DNA of 64,000 nt from Tetrastigma voinierianum (GCA_016808115.1 JAEQBH010002865.1:124001-188000); one strand, 5' to 3'. Counted from the first letter of the stretch, positions 1 through 11,839 are shown. Made by a program: numbers and translations. Notes: generated by a model from the letters alone, not told the origin.

Positions 1-2708
1 AGCTCCAAAAACTCATTAGATTTTTAATCCATTTTTCTGGAGCATATTATAAGATAAATGTTGATTTGCGGCGCGTAAATATGGATATTTACTCAAAAAT
101 TAATTCGGCAGAAAATACGAATATAATGCTAAAATCTCAAACCATAAGAGACCACCTTACGTTTAATTGAAGTCGAATCGAAATCTGAGTCGCGACGGCA
201 GTTCTAGTCGTGACTTGAAGAAAGAGGTTGCCACCATGATGAGCAAGGCAACAAAAGAAAGAGGTTGCGAAAAAACAAATGTGGTCAGACTAAAGGAAAT
301 ATTCAAAAAAAAGAATCTTTCATGTCGCGACATCACAATCGATGTCGCCACGCCAATTTAATATATTCAAGGTCGCGACATCGTCTGATGTCGCGACGTG
401 ATCCGCCAATGAAGCCACAAGCAGGCACTTGCAAGTAAACCTGAGTTGCAAACTAGTTTCTAAAATGAAAGGCTCCATTCGAGGTCGCGACATACAGTTG
501 AGGTCGTGACATAAAGACAGGAACTGGGGTCTCAACAGGAAGATTGAAGTTGCAACCAAATTAAGAGATGAGGAATAAAAAAAGGGAGGTCGCAACCTGA
601 AGCCAAACCGAAGCCCTTGCCAAGAACTGAAGTAGCGACCATTTATTAAGCAAAGATCAGAAACGATGTCGCGACCACTCATTTAGGTCGTGACCTGAAG
701 AAGAGCTAAGAAGAAGAAATTGAGGTCGCGACATCAACTTGAGGTCGTGACAATAAAGGTGGGAAAGAGGAAATTGGTTGCAACAAAGAACTGAGGTTAC
801 GACCAGAAGAAAAGAAAGGGGCAGCACAAGAGGTTGCGACATCACTTTGAGGTTGCGACATAAAATTGAAACCTGTGAAAGCAGAAGACCACCAACACAA
901 TTGCGACCAGGAAAAGAAAGTCACAACATGAAGTCATCCTACAAAAAGAAAGATGGTCGCAACCTAAAACTGTTGTCGCAGAACTCGTGGCCGTAAGAAG
1001 AGAAAGAGCAACGATGTCGCCGACATTGAAACTGCAGGTCATGAGATCAACCTCAAGAACATCGAGCAAATAAGGTCACGACTACAAACAAGGTCGCGAC
1101 CATTGATCCAAGCAGTTGTAAGAAAACTGGTCGCAACAGAAGCAATGAAGTCGCGACTGAACTAGAGCAAACAAGAGAAATCCATGTCGCGACATCAACT
1201 CGGCGCCTTAAGACAGACGCTGAGTCGATTTTTCAATTCACTCAGAACTTTGGGATTCGCCCACTTTGACAAAGATAAATAGACAAAGATTAGAATAGTA
1301 AAGTAGCTTCAGTTTTCACTACCTTAAAAGGGAAAGGAGAGAAATCATGTATACTTTTAAATGTAGATTTTCAATTTTTTGTTTTAGCTTTATTTTTTCC
1401 TGATTTGAATCGCGAACCGTGTAGAGAGATGAGTAGAGCTAGATTTAGTTTATTGAGAGTAAACGCTGATTTGATTTACATTTAGTTACGCTCTTCCGTA
1501 CAAGTATAGAGAACTAATTTGGGTTCGGATTTACTTATTTGGTGTCGTTTTAGAATTGATAAGTTCCCATAGTAGTACCTAATACCAGTTGAGGGCATGT
1601 ATCTTACTCTGATTTCCAGGATGCCGTCTACGTGACACAGAGATGGAGATTCCTGAGAGCTGAGAGCATTTTTTTCTAGGTATGCTCGGCTACTATTGAT
1701 GCAATCCATCGAGGCTCGAGAGTTCATTTTGGATAAACTCCACCGCCATAATCAAGCCGAGGGGAGTATTTAACAACATAACAATCTGCAGGTTCACCTA
1801 ATCTCAAGGCAAGTTCCTAACCCTGTTAATAGAGATCTAATCAAGGGAAAAGGATGAACCAAGATCCGGAGGCCGAGCCATCAATTGCGTGGTAGAAACT
1901 TTGCGAAAATCCTGAGAAGGAAATGCAAAAGGTCTGCTGTCATCAGGAAATGGGTGTGAAGTATTGAGAAAAACCCAGATCTTACAAGAGGATTGGAAAT
2001 ACAGGTAGCTGGTTTGATCTTGTCTTCGAGAGAAGCAAGGGTATCAAACCGGTGAATATGGAGAAATCCAATTCCAACAATTAGGAAATCTTGGACAAAT
2101 CCAGATCTATACACAGAACAGAGCAATATAATTGGGTGTAGGAATTGACTGTTTCACTGTATTTCATCGGGATAGTTTCTATTTCTCACAAGAACCGATT
2201 CATCTGCAAAGATTTAGTCATAATTCGTTTTTTATTCATTTACTTTCGTTTTATCTTAGTTCAACAGCAGTCAATAGTCTAGGATCTTTATTTTCTGCAT
2301 AGAACCCTACTGTGGAGTTTTGAGTCCAAATAGCATAGAATTTTTAGTAGTTGGGGTAGTTGATCTTTAAATTAAGTACAATCTCGTGGGAATGATACTC
2401 CGACTTACATTCGCATTTTACTTCTCAGGAGGACTGCGGCACTGGCAGCAGCCAAGGGGTTAGGACCCTTATTTTTAAACCATGAACATCAAGAAAAAGG
2501 TATTTTATTAAGAAAATTTATCCAAGTGACATGGATGCAAGAGAAGTGTGGTGTTTTATAACTATGTGACTCGAGGGATTTTTAGTCTATATAGAAAAGT
2601 GCAACAAGTTTTTTATGCACCTACGGGGGATTGAAAGAATTAAATAGATCAATATCTAACGAAAAGAGGAAAAATGTTAATTTGTACATTTTATAAAAGA
2701 AAATAACA
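1..2708 (+). repeat. 5' LTR of Athila element A1
   Basis: It is collinear with 15868-18600, and more distantly with the solo LTR at 6946-10135. U3 (about 1-1200) is filled with GTCGCGAC-type motifs. A block near 1610-1650 (vicinity of GTGACACAGAGATGG) and a block near 2390 (GGGAATGATA) are conserved in all LTRs of this type here. The 3' edge is placed at AATAACA (2702-2708) by analogy with the solo LTR, which ends CCAACA. The left terminal TGATG lies just outside the window. The 3' edge could be off by tens of bases. Confidence 0.8.
180..1200 (+). repeat. U3 array of GTCGCGAC palindromes (5' LTR of A1)
   Basis: Core GTCGCGAC, often extended to ATGTCGCGACATC or GGTCGCGACAT, recurs every few tens of bases, for example near 189, 313, 371, 392, 484, 668, 724 and 1186. 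Many copies are altered to GTTGCGAC, GTCGTGAC, GTCACGAC or GTCGCAAC. These are the four single-step products of C-to-T change at either CpG on either strand. The array lies upstream of the likely promoter, so it occupies U3. Its function is unknown. Confidence 0.85.
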
Positions 2709-2713
2709 AAAAT

Positions 2714-2740
2714 AGCTTTTCGCTGTGCTGGCTACATCAA
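2714..2740 (+). other. Degenerate primer-binding site of A1 (tentative)
   Basis: Just after the LTR edge, a CTTTTCGCTGTGCTGG segment resembles the Athila-type PBS (TGGCGC..TTGCCGGGGA), as seen better preserved on the minus strand near 48975 and 49062. The match is imperfect and needs gaps. The tRNA was not determined. Confidence 0.3.
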
Positions 2741-2926
2741 CCACCGATTCTTAGCAAGCCATGTTGAAAATATTTTTTTAAGATGACTAATCCTATTAAC
2801 TGCGTGTTTTGATTTCAGAAATCCTTTATTGCATAGGAAATGTGATTTCGACTCAAGCTTCAAACAGACACCTAATTGAAAGAACACCTTTGCTTAAGAA
2901 AGACTAAAGAGCGTAGAACGCAGCCT

Positions 2927-4375
2927 ATGGCAGATGAGAGACATGACCAGATCGGTGAGCAAAGGACGCTGAAATGTATACCCTATTACGCATAATAATG
3001 GAGGATTGAGGCCTATCATTCAGAAGAATATTCTCGCAATCAGACAAAATTTACTACAGTGGATGCAAATAACTTAACTAAAGCGCCTTTGATAACAATG
3101 GTGCAGCAGCATCAGTTCACTGGTCACCCCACCGAAGACCCAAACGAGCACTTGGGTAGATTTTCGTAATGGAAAATACAAGCGGAAACCGAATGGTGTA
3201 AAGCCGATGATAGCTACATCTCTTCCCATTTTCTTTAAGAGATATAGCAGCCACATGGTATGAATCATTACCATATGGCTATTGGAGTACTGGGAGGAGT
3301 TGCAGAAGCATACAAGGTGTTCCTCTTTTCCCCCGCATCTCTCACCCGAGAGAAGAAGAGAGATAATGTTGTTCCAACAAGTGGGGAAGATGAGAGCCCT
3401 TATATATAGCCTCGGGAGAGATTCAAGAGGTTGTCAAGAGGTGTCCTATGCATGGAATTGATTTAAAACCCAGATGGATATAGTGTATCATGCCTTTAAT
3501 GAAAGCCAAAGGCATTATCTATGCTCAGGTCAGGAGATCCAAAAGAAAAAGGTCAAGAGGTTAGAGATATGATTGAAGACTGGTTAGTCGCAATATGAAA
3601 ACCCATCCGAAGCCAAGGGGCATTAGCAGAGGAAAGGGGTCATGGAGCTGAGCAAAATGACACCTACGGAGGCAGTTAGATGCCATCATGCATGTGGATG
3701 GACAAACAGAAAGAAAATGCACACCTGGGCGAACAGAGTGAAGGAAAGAGAACAGATGGAGAAGAAGTGTCAAGTACCAACAAGAAGATTCTTATGGTAC
3801 GAGGGAGGTTAAGTAATGAATGAACCAATAAATTACCATTTCAAGCCAAATCCCAACTCGCCCACACACAGCGCCAAAGACTAGTGAACCATGAGAACTT
3901 CTCATACGGGTGGAGGTAGATGCCATAAGGTCCAAGGCATGGACATAATCTCAACAAGGATATCGCTACCACCAAGGTTCCGTAAAGAGCATCAAGGGTG
4001 AAGGAAGGATCACCGACTATCGGTCATAGAGGACCAACCATTCAAGAACAAACAAGCAGTTCATGGGGACAATAGCAGGACGATACAATTTCCATGAACA
4101 GAAATCGTTGACTGGTAGCTTTCAAGCATGACACTAAGTGTTTCGTATCAATACAAGTGCCTCATTGAAAACTCGGAGACACAAGTAGGCGCTGGATCTT
4201 TGAATATGCCAAATCGCAGCAAGGGTACATTCCTGCTGATACCGGCAAGAATCCAAAGACTGCATGGCAATTTAGTTAAGAAGTGGAAAGAAGTGAGCAA
4301 ACAAATGTATGAAAGAAAGGAAAGAAGAGACTGAGGCAGTAACAAGAAGAGACTGAAAGGAAGGAGAGAAGATGG
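2927..4375 (+). pseudogene. Athila gag, heavily decayed
   Basis: An ATG at 2927 opens a short MADERHDQ frame, which is broken after about 24 codons. Farther on, a segment around 3085-3170 encodes a recognisable gag core piece (TMVQQHQFTGHP followed by EDPNEHLG), the same block as in the A2 gag (about 46740-46800, minus). Gag is the structural protein that forms the cytoplasmic virus-like particle and packages element RNA. Here no long frame survives: stops and frameshifts appear every 50-200 bp. The region 3290-3600 still follows gag order in pieces. The end is set arbitrarily where similarity fades before the protease. Confidence 0.7.
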
Positions 4376-4628
4376 CTAGACTGAAATGTTTATGGGAAGT
4401 AATGAGTGTAAAATGAAGAAGGAGTACCAGCTTTATATACACCTATAGTGCCATTTCAGAGGCTTTAGCAAAAGGGAAGAGCAAAGCTTTTCTAGATTTC
4501 TTGGACATTTTCAATAAAATATAAATAAATATCCCCATTTGTGTGAGGTAATCAACCACAAATGCTTATTTATGCAAATTTTCAAGTGAGATATCAACAA
4601 GAAAAGAAAGATAGCTGAGGAGGGAATA

Positions 4629-4973
4629 GTGAACTTGACTGCTACCTGCAGTGCAATTATCCAGCAAAAGCTCCCAACAAAAATGAAGGACCCTGATAGT
4701 TTCACCATTCCCTGCTCCATAGGGAAATATGAATTCAAGAAGGCTTTATGTGATTTTGGTGCTAGTATAAATTTGATGCCTCTATCAGTTGTGCAGAGAC
4801 TTAGTTTGGGGGAACTTACCCCAACAACAATTAAATTGCAAATGGCTGATAGATCAATGGCACAACCAGAAGGTATTCTTGAAGATGTAATTTGGTCGAA
4901 GGTTAAACCATCTTTCCAAAGGATTTTGTTGTCATTTAAGACGAGGAAGATACCTAAGTTCCTTTCATGTTAG
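4629..4973 (+). pseudogene. Athila aspartic protease domain (114 aa frame)
   Basis: A 114-residue open frame carries the retropepsin core LCDFGASINLMPLSVV. It is followed by a LADRS-like block (KLQMADRSMAQPEG), which is characteristic of Athila polyproteins. The enzyme cleaves Gag-Pol. The catalytic triplet is Asp-Phe-Gly instead of the usual Asp-Ser/Thr-Gly; the A2 copy near 41390 keeps Asp-Ser-Gly. The Ser-to-Phe change and the missing upstream and downstream frame suggest it is inactive. It lies between decayed gag and RT in the expected order. Confidence 0.85.
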
Positions 4974-5389
4974 GAAGACCTTTCTTAGCAACTGAGCGCT
5001 CGATAGATGTGCAAAAAGTGAACCGATACCAAGGTGGGAAATGAAGGCAATTTAATCTTAATAGAAGTTTGAACATCCCGATGTAGAGGCAGTTGTATGG
5101 TCAGAGAAAATAATAGTCTTCTCAATGTTGAATTGAATTCTGATTGTATTCTTCAACATTCTATCAATGAAATTGAGATGAATTTTTGGGGTACTGAGAG
5201 TCTTGATTGTGAATACGCTTCAAATTATTAACAAAGAAAAATGGGCCTCGAGCATAAATGAAAACAACTAAGATGAAGTAATACCGTAAACGAATTACTA
5301 AGTTGGTGAAACTGAAGGCGGCGGTTATTTCAAATATTTGAAATATGAGTTCTGAACCAGAAAATAAAAACTGTGCTCATCATATCACC

Positions 5390-6320
5390 GTGATTGGATC
5401 AAGTCAAGAACGTGGTTGCCGGAAATTTTATGAAAATACAAGGAAGTTATTGCTGGTTAATCGAGGATCTCGAAGGGCATCGTCCCCATTTCCGCATGCA
5501 CAAAATATTGTCGAATGATAATGCAAAAACTTTGGTTGAGCATCAAAGGAGGTCAACTCACGATGAAGAAGTTAGAAAAGAAGTTCTTTAAATGGTTAAA
5601 TGCGTGTTTTATATATGCTATATGAGATAGTTCGGGTGATTCTGCATGGTTCCCAAGAAAGGTGGATTCACCGGGTGATCGAATGAAAAGAATGAACTAT
5701 TCCTACAAGAACTGGCAGGACAGGATGAAGGGTGTATATTGACTACGTAAAACTAAATACCGCAACAAGAAAGCGATCATTTTCCCCTCGCCTTCATTTA
5801 ATGATGTCGGGATAGATCGGGCAGGACACCCCACTTTTGTTTTCGATGGATACTGATATAACCAAATTGCCATTGCACATGAGACTGAGAAACCACTTAC
5901 ATGCCCATTCGTACTTTTGCTTTGGGGAGAATGCCATTTGCTCAGGTAATGCACCGTACCTTCCAAAGATGCATGATGTCTATATTTTCTGATTTAGCGT
6001 AAGAAGTTATGGAGATCTTCAAGGGATGATTATACAAAGGTATGGATCCGCTTGAACAAGGCCTCGCATAACTTAGGACAAGATTTCAAAGGTGCAAGGA
6101 CAAGAATCTAGCTTTGAATCGGGAAAATGCCATTTTATGGTTGCTGTAAGGAATTTGCCTAAAGTACATGATTTCTACAATGTGTATTAAAGGTCGACTA
6201 CAAGTTTCAATTATAAGAAATTTAATGCCACCCACTACAACCAAAAGGAATTAAAAGTTTCAGACATGCCGATTTACAGAAGATTTATCAGAGATTCTGC
6301 AAATTGCTGTAATTAATTAT
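5390..6320 (+). pseudogene. Athila reverse transcriptase, decayed
   Basis: Fragments in several frames follow the RT order. They include a priming block near 5480-5600 (AKTLVEHQRRS, then KWLNACFIYAI), a DYVKLNTAT-like block near 5740, and a CPF/FG..PF block near 5905-5945. Near 5960 a segment is equivalent to FQRCMMSIFSD, and near 6110 there is NRENAIL-like text. The catalytic aspartate box is not readable around 6010. RT copies the element RNA into cDNA. At least six stops or frameshifts separate the blocks, so this copy cannot encode an enzyme. The intact order is clearest by comparison with A2 at 39900-40600 (minus). Confidence 0.75.
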
Positions 6321-6945
6321 GCAGATTAATGGAAAAGGATACTAAGTTTTATTTTCTTTACGAATCCTCGCAAGAATTCTTTGAAGATATCAAATCCAGA
6401 CTAGTTGAAGCTCCCATCATGGCAAAAACCGCATTGAAATCGTAGAATTTGAATCATGTGTGATGCCAAGATTTTGCAATGAGTCAGATAGACGTAAAGC
6501 CGAAAGTGTTCAAGGCCATATACTATGCCAGCAAAACCTTCAATGAAGCTCAGGAAAATTACTCCACTACTGAAAATGAGATGTTGGCGATAATATTTGC
6601 ATGTGAAAAATTTAGGCCATACATTTTGGGGTCCCATGTTATTATACACATTGATCATGCAACAATTAAGTATCTAATGGCAAAGAAAGAAGCAAAGCCA
6701 AGACTAGTCGTGGGTATTGTTATTGCAGGAATTTGATTTAGAAATAAAAGACAAGAAAGGTTGTGACAATGTGATAGCTGATCACTTGTCAAGAGTGGAG
6801 AAACCTACTGTACAAGAAGAAGAAAGAGAAATAGCAGAAAATTTTCCAGATGAGCAGTTATTCCAACTGTCACTCCAATCACCTTGGTATGCTGATATTG
6901 TGAACTTCTTAGCTTGTGGAATTATGCCACCAGAATTCAGCTACC
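6321..6945 (+). pseudogene. Athila RNase H domain, split from integrase by a solo LTR
   Basis: Two overlapping frames (6479-6736 and 6717-6945) encode [40 protein letters not shown] and, after a frameshift near 6720, [16 protein letters not shown] and [10 protein letters not shown]. These are Ty3/gypsy RNase H motifs; the domain degrades RNA in the RNA-DNA hybrid during replication. The reading frame ends artificially at 6945, where a solo LTR starts. The codon phase at 6945 resumes at the far side of the insertion (10136-10140) into the integrase, so RNase H and integrase were contiguous before the insertion. Confidence 0.88.
6941..6945. repeat. Target site duplication CTACC (left copy)
   Basis: CTACC immediately precedes the TG of the solo LTR and is repeated exactly at 10136-10140. 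A 5 bp duplication is normal for Ty3/gypsy integration. Confidence 0.92.
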
Positions 6946-7668
6946 TGATGAGCTTGAAAGTCATCCATTTTTAGTCCATTTTTCTGATCTATTTTTATTT
7001 AAACAAGTCTGATTTATGTGCAGAATTATGGAATAACTAACCAAACTGTTAAATGACAGGGAATTCAAGAAAAAGAAGAATTTGCGTAAAAGGAAGCGTA
7101 GTGTGGATGAGTTAATGACATAATCGGGTCAAGCAAGTTATATGTGAAAAGTTAAGACAAGAATGAAAGAAGCTAATTTCGTGAAGTCTTTACAACAATC
7201 AAAATGCATTTCCAGGTTGCAACAGCGAAACTCCAATTCGGAAACGAAGCTTAATTGAAGACAAGGCAGGCTGAGCGTTAAAGAAACTCAAAGTCAAACA
7301 ACCAGGAATTGATGAAGAAGAAGACATGATGTCGCGACATCTGGATGCAGTCGCGACATCAACACTGAATGAGAAGCGCCGACATTAGCTGCAGTAAGGA
7401 AAGAGGCTCACTACAAGATCACTAAAGAGAGAAGGTCGTGACATTAGGAAAATTAAAGGAAATTTCCATGCAGGTCATTATTGTGGATTACAAGTTAGGC
7501 AAATGAGGACTAACCAGACCAGAATGATGTCACGACAATATCGCGGATGTCACGATAACATCGTGATGTCGCGACAAAGGTCAGATGTCGCGAACAAGGG
7601 ACGGAGGTCGCGACAAGAGAGCGCCAAGCTATGACGTGTTTCAAAGATTAAACCTGCCAGGACTGCCG

Positions 7669-8500
7669 CGGTCGCGACAGAGGACTGATGTCACACACCC
7701 TTTCAAAAAGCCACTCGCTTGAAGCCTCAAGACATCGGGCCGAAAGTTGCGCTCCATAAACTGATGTCGCGACAAGAGATTGATGTCGCGACATCAGGAA
7801 CGACCAGTTGAAACCTGCATATGCATAAACGGATGTCGCGACAAGAGATTGATGTCGCGACATCAGGAACCATCAGCTGAAACCTGCAGAGGAATAAAGT
7901 GATGTCGCGACAAGAGACTGATGTCGCGACATCAGGAACGACCAATTGAAACCTGCATAGGCACAAAGTGATGTCGCTGACAGCGAGACCGATGTCAATG
8001 CATATCGTGGACGCCTCGCTGAAAGTTGCGCTTCTTTAAAATGATGTCGCTGACAAGAGATTGATGTCGCCGACATAAGAAGACATCGCCTGAAAGTCAA
8101 GAAGACATGAGCTGACGTCGCGATAGAGGACTGATGTCGCGACACCAAAAGCAACCAAATAAAACCCGCATAGCGATGTCAGCGATGAAGAAATTAACGT
8201 CGTGACATAAGACGTGCTCAGTTGAAGGTTGCAGTTCATTAAGTTGATGTCGCGACAAGAGATTGATGTCGCGACATAAGAAGACATCAGTTGAAAGTTG
8301 CAGTTCCATAAACTGATGTCGCGACAAGAGATTGATGTCGTGACATCAGGAAGCATCAGTTGAAAGCTGCAAGGACATGAGCTGTTGTCGCGACAAGAGA
8401 TTGATGTCGCGACATAAGAAGACACTAGTTCAAGGCTGCAGAGACTTAAATTGATGTCACGACAAGAGATCGATGTCGCGACATGGATGAGTCGCGACAA
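7669..8500 (+). repeat. 69 bp minisatellite of paired palindromes in solo LTR U3
   Basis: About 12 units, each with two palindromes in the form GATGTCGCGACAAGAGATTG then ATGTCGCGACAT, followed by about 37 bp containing CAGTTGAAAG(T/C)TGCA. Unit starts are at 7763, 7832, 7901, 7970, 8043, 8114, 8175, 8246, 8315, 8384 and 8453. The spacing is exactly 69 bp in most steps and 73, 71, 61 and 71 bp in the middle. Looser palindromes continue upstream from about 7330. Because 69 is a multiple of three, the array gives long meaningless open frames on the minus strand. Confidence 0.93.
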
Positions 8501-8589
8501 GGGATTTGAGGTCTAAATCGAACAAGAATAATGCCACCCACTGAGATCAACAAAAGAATGCATTGAATTAGGGCCCAATCGAGAAACCC

Positions 8590-8597
8590 TATAAATA
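8590..8597 (+). promoter_or_regulatory. TATA box of the solo LTR
   Basis: TATAAATA sits about 100 bp downstream of the last palindrome, in the context CCCTATAAATAAGCGTAC. A minus-strand Athila LTR has the matching context TTATAAAAAAGCGTAC at 51641-51657. This makes it a credible U3/R promoter element. Confidence 0.65.
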
Positions 8598-10135
8598 AGC
8601 GTACCTACCCAGAAAGAAAGGCAGTTAGCGGCAGAACGAAGATCCGTAGCCGTAAGGCTTCATTTGATATTTTTTCTTTTATTTTCTTTCTTTTATTTTC
8701 TTTTTCTCGCTCACGAATACATTAGATTTTTATCTTCCTGAAGCTTTGTTTTATTTTTCTCGATCTCGAAGTTATCGTTGGAGCAGAAGCTAATGCGTAA
8801 TTCCACCTTTTTCAAATTACTAACCGGAATGTTTGAAGTTCCGCATAAATTTCGAATTAATTTTCCAGCTCCAAATTGCGCTGTTCTATGACGAAGAATG
8901 CTATAGTGTGTAATTCATTAATTTAGAAACCTAGTTTCCATTAAGAGAATGCTATTGTCAGAATTCATCTTCCTTGTAGTTGTTTCCAACAGCTTGTGAA
9001 TTTCAGTTTATGAATTTGCTTCTGGTTTTGGGTTTATTGTTTTTGATCGGAATATCAGTTTCTTATACCCGTATTAAGAATTGTTTCATTGCTCTGATTT
9101 CAAGGAGGTCATCTGCGTGACACAGAGAAGGCATTCCTGAGAGTATTGAACATTTTCTTGAAGGTATATTAACCTGCTATTAGAGATCTAATGAGCTTTG
9201 TAAGTTTACTTAGATACATCCTCTTCTCACTTGAAATCAAGAAAGAGTTGAAGGAGTTATCAATTTAAACAAGCAAGAGTTCACCTCAATTCGAATAGTG
9301 AAGCTAATCCCGTGTTAGCTAGGATTCAATCAAGGAGAGGGTGATCTATTCTAATTTAGAGGAAGAGCAACCAGAAAGTTGTATATCCTTGCTTGACCGA
9401 TAACTTGGGAGCTAAGGTTTACACTCCATAAATTGGGTATGAAGTATTGCAAAAGAAAAATACCCAGATTAAGGAAATCCCTATTAAAAGTAGTTATCTA
9501 ATTCCTTGTCTTCGAAAGAATCAGGAAAATTAGACAATGAACTGTGGAGTGTGGAGAGATCCAGCTGTACTGCTAACGCCTTGGACAGATTCTAAAACCT
9601 GAAATACACAAGCAATTCTATCAGTGTTAACTACAGGGATTGATACTTCACAATAGCAGTGATTTTAATGTGCCCTCTCAAAGATAACTATTCAAAGGTC
9701 CAATCATTCTTTAACTATTCATTATTCTTTATTCTTTAGATTCCATTTAATTTGATTGTTCATTCATTTTCCTGCTACTTGCATAATTTGGCGCCTTATT
9801 GTCGATCACAATGTCATGTTATAGTCCAAATAGTATGGAGCTTGAGTAGTCGTAGAAGTTGATCTAGAATTCTTAAGATCTCTGTGGATCGGGAGACCGA
9901 CTTAAATCCATTTTATTACTTGTCGACCTGCAATTTGCAAGATATTGTGTGCCAAACCAAATTTGGAAAAAAAATGATTTACCGAGGAGAATTTTTGTCT
10001 ATATAGGTGACAAATAACAAGTTTATGACACTTATGTCGGGATTAGTTAATAGTCTGCGGGTAATAGTGTTATAAATTTGTTCATGTTTTGGCAATAGTG
10101 TTTATAATTTGTACATGTGTTTTGGTTCACCAACA

Positions 10136-10140
10136 CTACC
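10136..10140. repeat. Target site duplication CTACC (right copy)
   Basis: Exact repeat of 6941-6945, immediately after the terminal CA of the solo LTR. Confidence 0.92.
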
Positions 10141-11140
10141 AAAAGAGAGAAAAAAGCCAAGGACTAAAGCAGTACTACATCCGACTAACGCATTACTATT
10201 TAAAAGAAGAGCTGATCTAATTATAAGGAGATGTGTGCCAGAACGTGAGCAAATCAAGATTTTACAAGAATGTCATGCATCACCATATGGAGGACATTTT
10301 GCAGGAGATAAAACAGCCCACAAAATTCTTCAGTCAAGATTTTACTGGCCTACTATTTTTAAGGACTGTTTTGAATGGGTGAAGTTATGTGATCAATGCC
10401 AAAGAATGGGAAATATCAGCAAAAGGCATGAAATTCCCCTGCAAGGTATCCTGGTGGTGCAATTGTTTGATGTATGGGGAATGGATTTTATTAGCCTTTT
10501 CCAAATTATTTGGAAGACACATACTCCTAAATGTGGATTATGTATCAAAACGGGTCAGAGGCAAAGAATTACCAAAAGAATGATGCCAATACAACTATAG
10601 GGATTTCACTAAAGAAATATTCTCAAGCAGATTTGGGGGACACCCGTAACTATAACTGATGGAGGGAGCCATTTTGCAAATAAGGTGTTTGACAAACTCA
10701 TGGGCAGATATGGTTTAAAACACATTATTAGCCTGGCTTATCATCCTCAAACAAATGGGCAAGCTGAGATTTCTAACAGGGAGATAAAGAAAATTCTTGA
10801 AAAGACTGTAAGTTCGAGCATAAGAGATTGGTCTTTGAAGCTTGATGATGCACTTGTGTATGTGATCAAGTAAACTCCTATTGTAATGTCCTGGCCGCAT
10901 TTCTTTATATTCTTTGGAAAATCTTATCATCTACCTCGAAGTTAGAACATAAAGCTGGGCCATCAAGAAGCTAAATTTGATTTCAAGGCAAGTAAAAGAA
11001 GAAAGGCTACTCCAAATAAATGAATTGGTGCTGAGGAATGAAGCCTATGATGGGTTACTGTAATCTACAAAGATAAAAACAAAAAATGGCATGATCAACT
11101 AATTTTGAGGAGGGAATTCAGGTAGTGAGATCGTCCTCGT
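10141..11140 (+). pseudogene. Athila integrase, right-hand part of the split pol
   Basis: The frame 10109-10600 (element sequence starts at 10136) encodes the zinc-binding N-terminus: IIRRCVPE, HASPYGGHFAGDKT, then LCDQCQRMG, giving the His-His-Cys-Cys set. The catalytic core follows, with GMDFI (first Asp, near 10480). After a frameshift near 10600 come [10 protein letters not shown] (second Asp, near 10658) and [17 protein letters not shown] (third acidic residue, near 10760). A C-terminal stretch is readable to about 11130 in broken frames. Integrase inserts the cDNA in the nuclear genome. All three catalytic acids are still present, but frameshifts near 10600 and 10870 break the protein. 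Confidence 0.9.
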
Positions 11141-11839
11141 TATTCAACCTGTGAATACTAAGACTCTAATCAAGAAAGCTTAAACTAAATGGAGTGACCA
11201 TAGGCAAAGAGTCTCAAGCACAATTTGGGGCAAAGTGATTACAAAAACCAAAGAATCATGAAGAATTCAAAGTTAATGGTCAGAGATTAAAGCATTACCT
11301 TGGGAGAAGGCAATTGGAAGAATGACTCTTTGTTCTGAATGAGAAAAATTGAAGAAACAGAACAATGGCAGCAGCAAGTCCAACTAAAGACTAAAAATTG
11401 AGCAGCTTTGAGGAAGGCAATCCACATCAGTTTGTTTTAAGTTTTTCTTGTTATAGTTTATAATTTTTGTGTTTAAATTTTTAATAGCCTTGTGTAATTT
11501 GATTCATATTTGATTGAAGAGTAGGTAAATATTTTTGCTAGTTTTAAGGTGACAATGAAAGATGTGTAAAAAGAGGAAACATCTACAATCAAGCTTCCAA
11601 TCTGCATCAGAAACAAAAGGGGGCAGTACACTCTTCTTGATTTTATTTCAAATTTGTCTCTGATATGGCATGATTGAATGTTTGGGGGAATATTTTTTTT
11701 TGGTTAAGCTTAAATTTTTGAATATGATGCATAGTGGATGATTTGTTGAATATTTTCATCATGAAGGTGAATTGAGTTAGAAGTGTCTTGATCGATTTGA
11801 ATAAAATTGAAATCACAGGGAATTTGATCAGTTAGTGAG
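11141..11839 (+). other. Non-coding spacer of A1 after pol
   Basis: This covers the decayed end of pol and an AT-rich spacer. A block near 11255-11310 (AAAGTTAATGGTCAGAG) is shared with A2 (near 38030-38060, minus), showing it is the conserved end of the Athila pol. From 11400 on I see nothing coding. A purine-run motif TTTGGGGGAATATTTTTT near 11681 recurs as CTAGGGGAATATTTTTTTTC near 20773. Confidence 0.6.

Larger units (their letters stand above)
6946..10135 (+). mobile_element. Solo Athila-type LTR inserted in pol of A1
   Basis: The 3190 bp unit starts TGATGAG, ends CCAACA, and is flanked by perfect CTACC duplications. It has no internal coding region. Its layout matches the A1 LTRs: palindrome-rich U3, a TATA box, the GTGACACAGAGAAGG block near 9119, a splice-like and structured leader, and a final TCTATATAGGTGAC block near 9990. 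It is a different, longer subfamily than A1. A solo LTR is the usual product of recombination between the two LTRs of a full element. Its motifs are less decayed than those of A1, which agrees with a later insertion. Confidence 0.95.

Noticed and set aside
8036..8500. 154 aa minus-strand frame with repeating VATSISCRDI peptide
   Set aside because: It is a by-product of the 69 bp array: 69 is divisible by three, so any frame without a stop repeats as 23 residues. Units of 61, 71 and 73 bp break the phase, and the frame lies in LTR U3.
7669..8500. CRISPR-like regular repeats
   Set aside because: The units are contiguous minisatellite copies with conserved text throughout, inside a plant retrotransposon LTR; there are no unique spacers and no cas genes.
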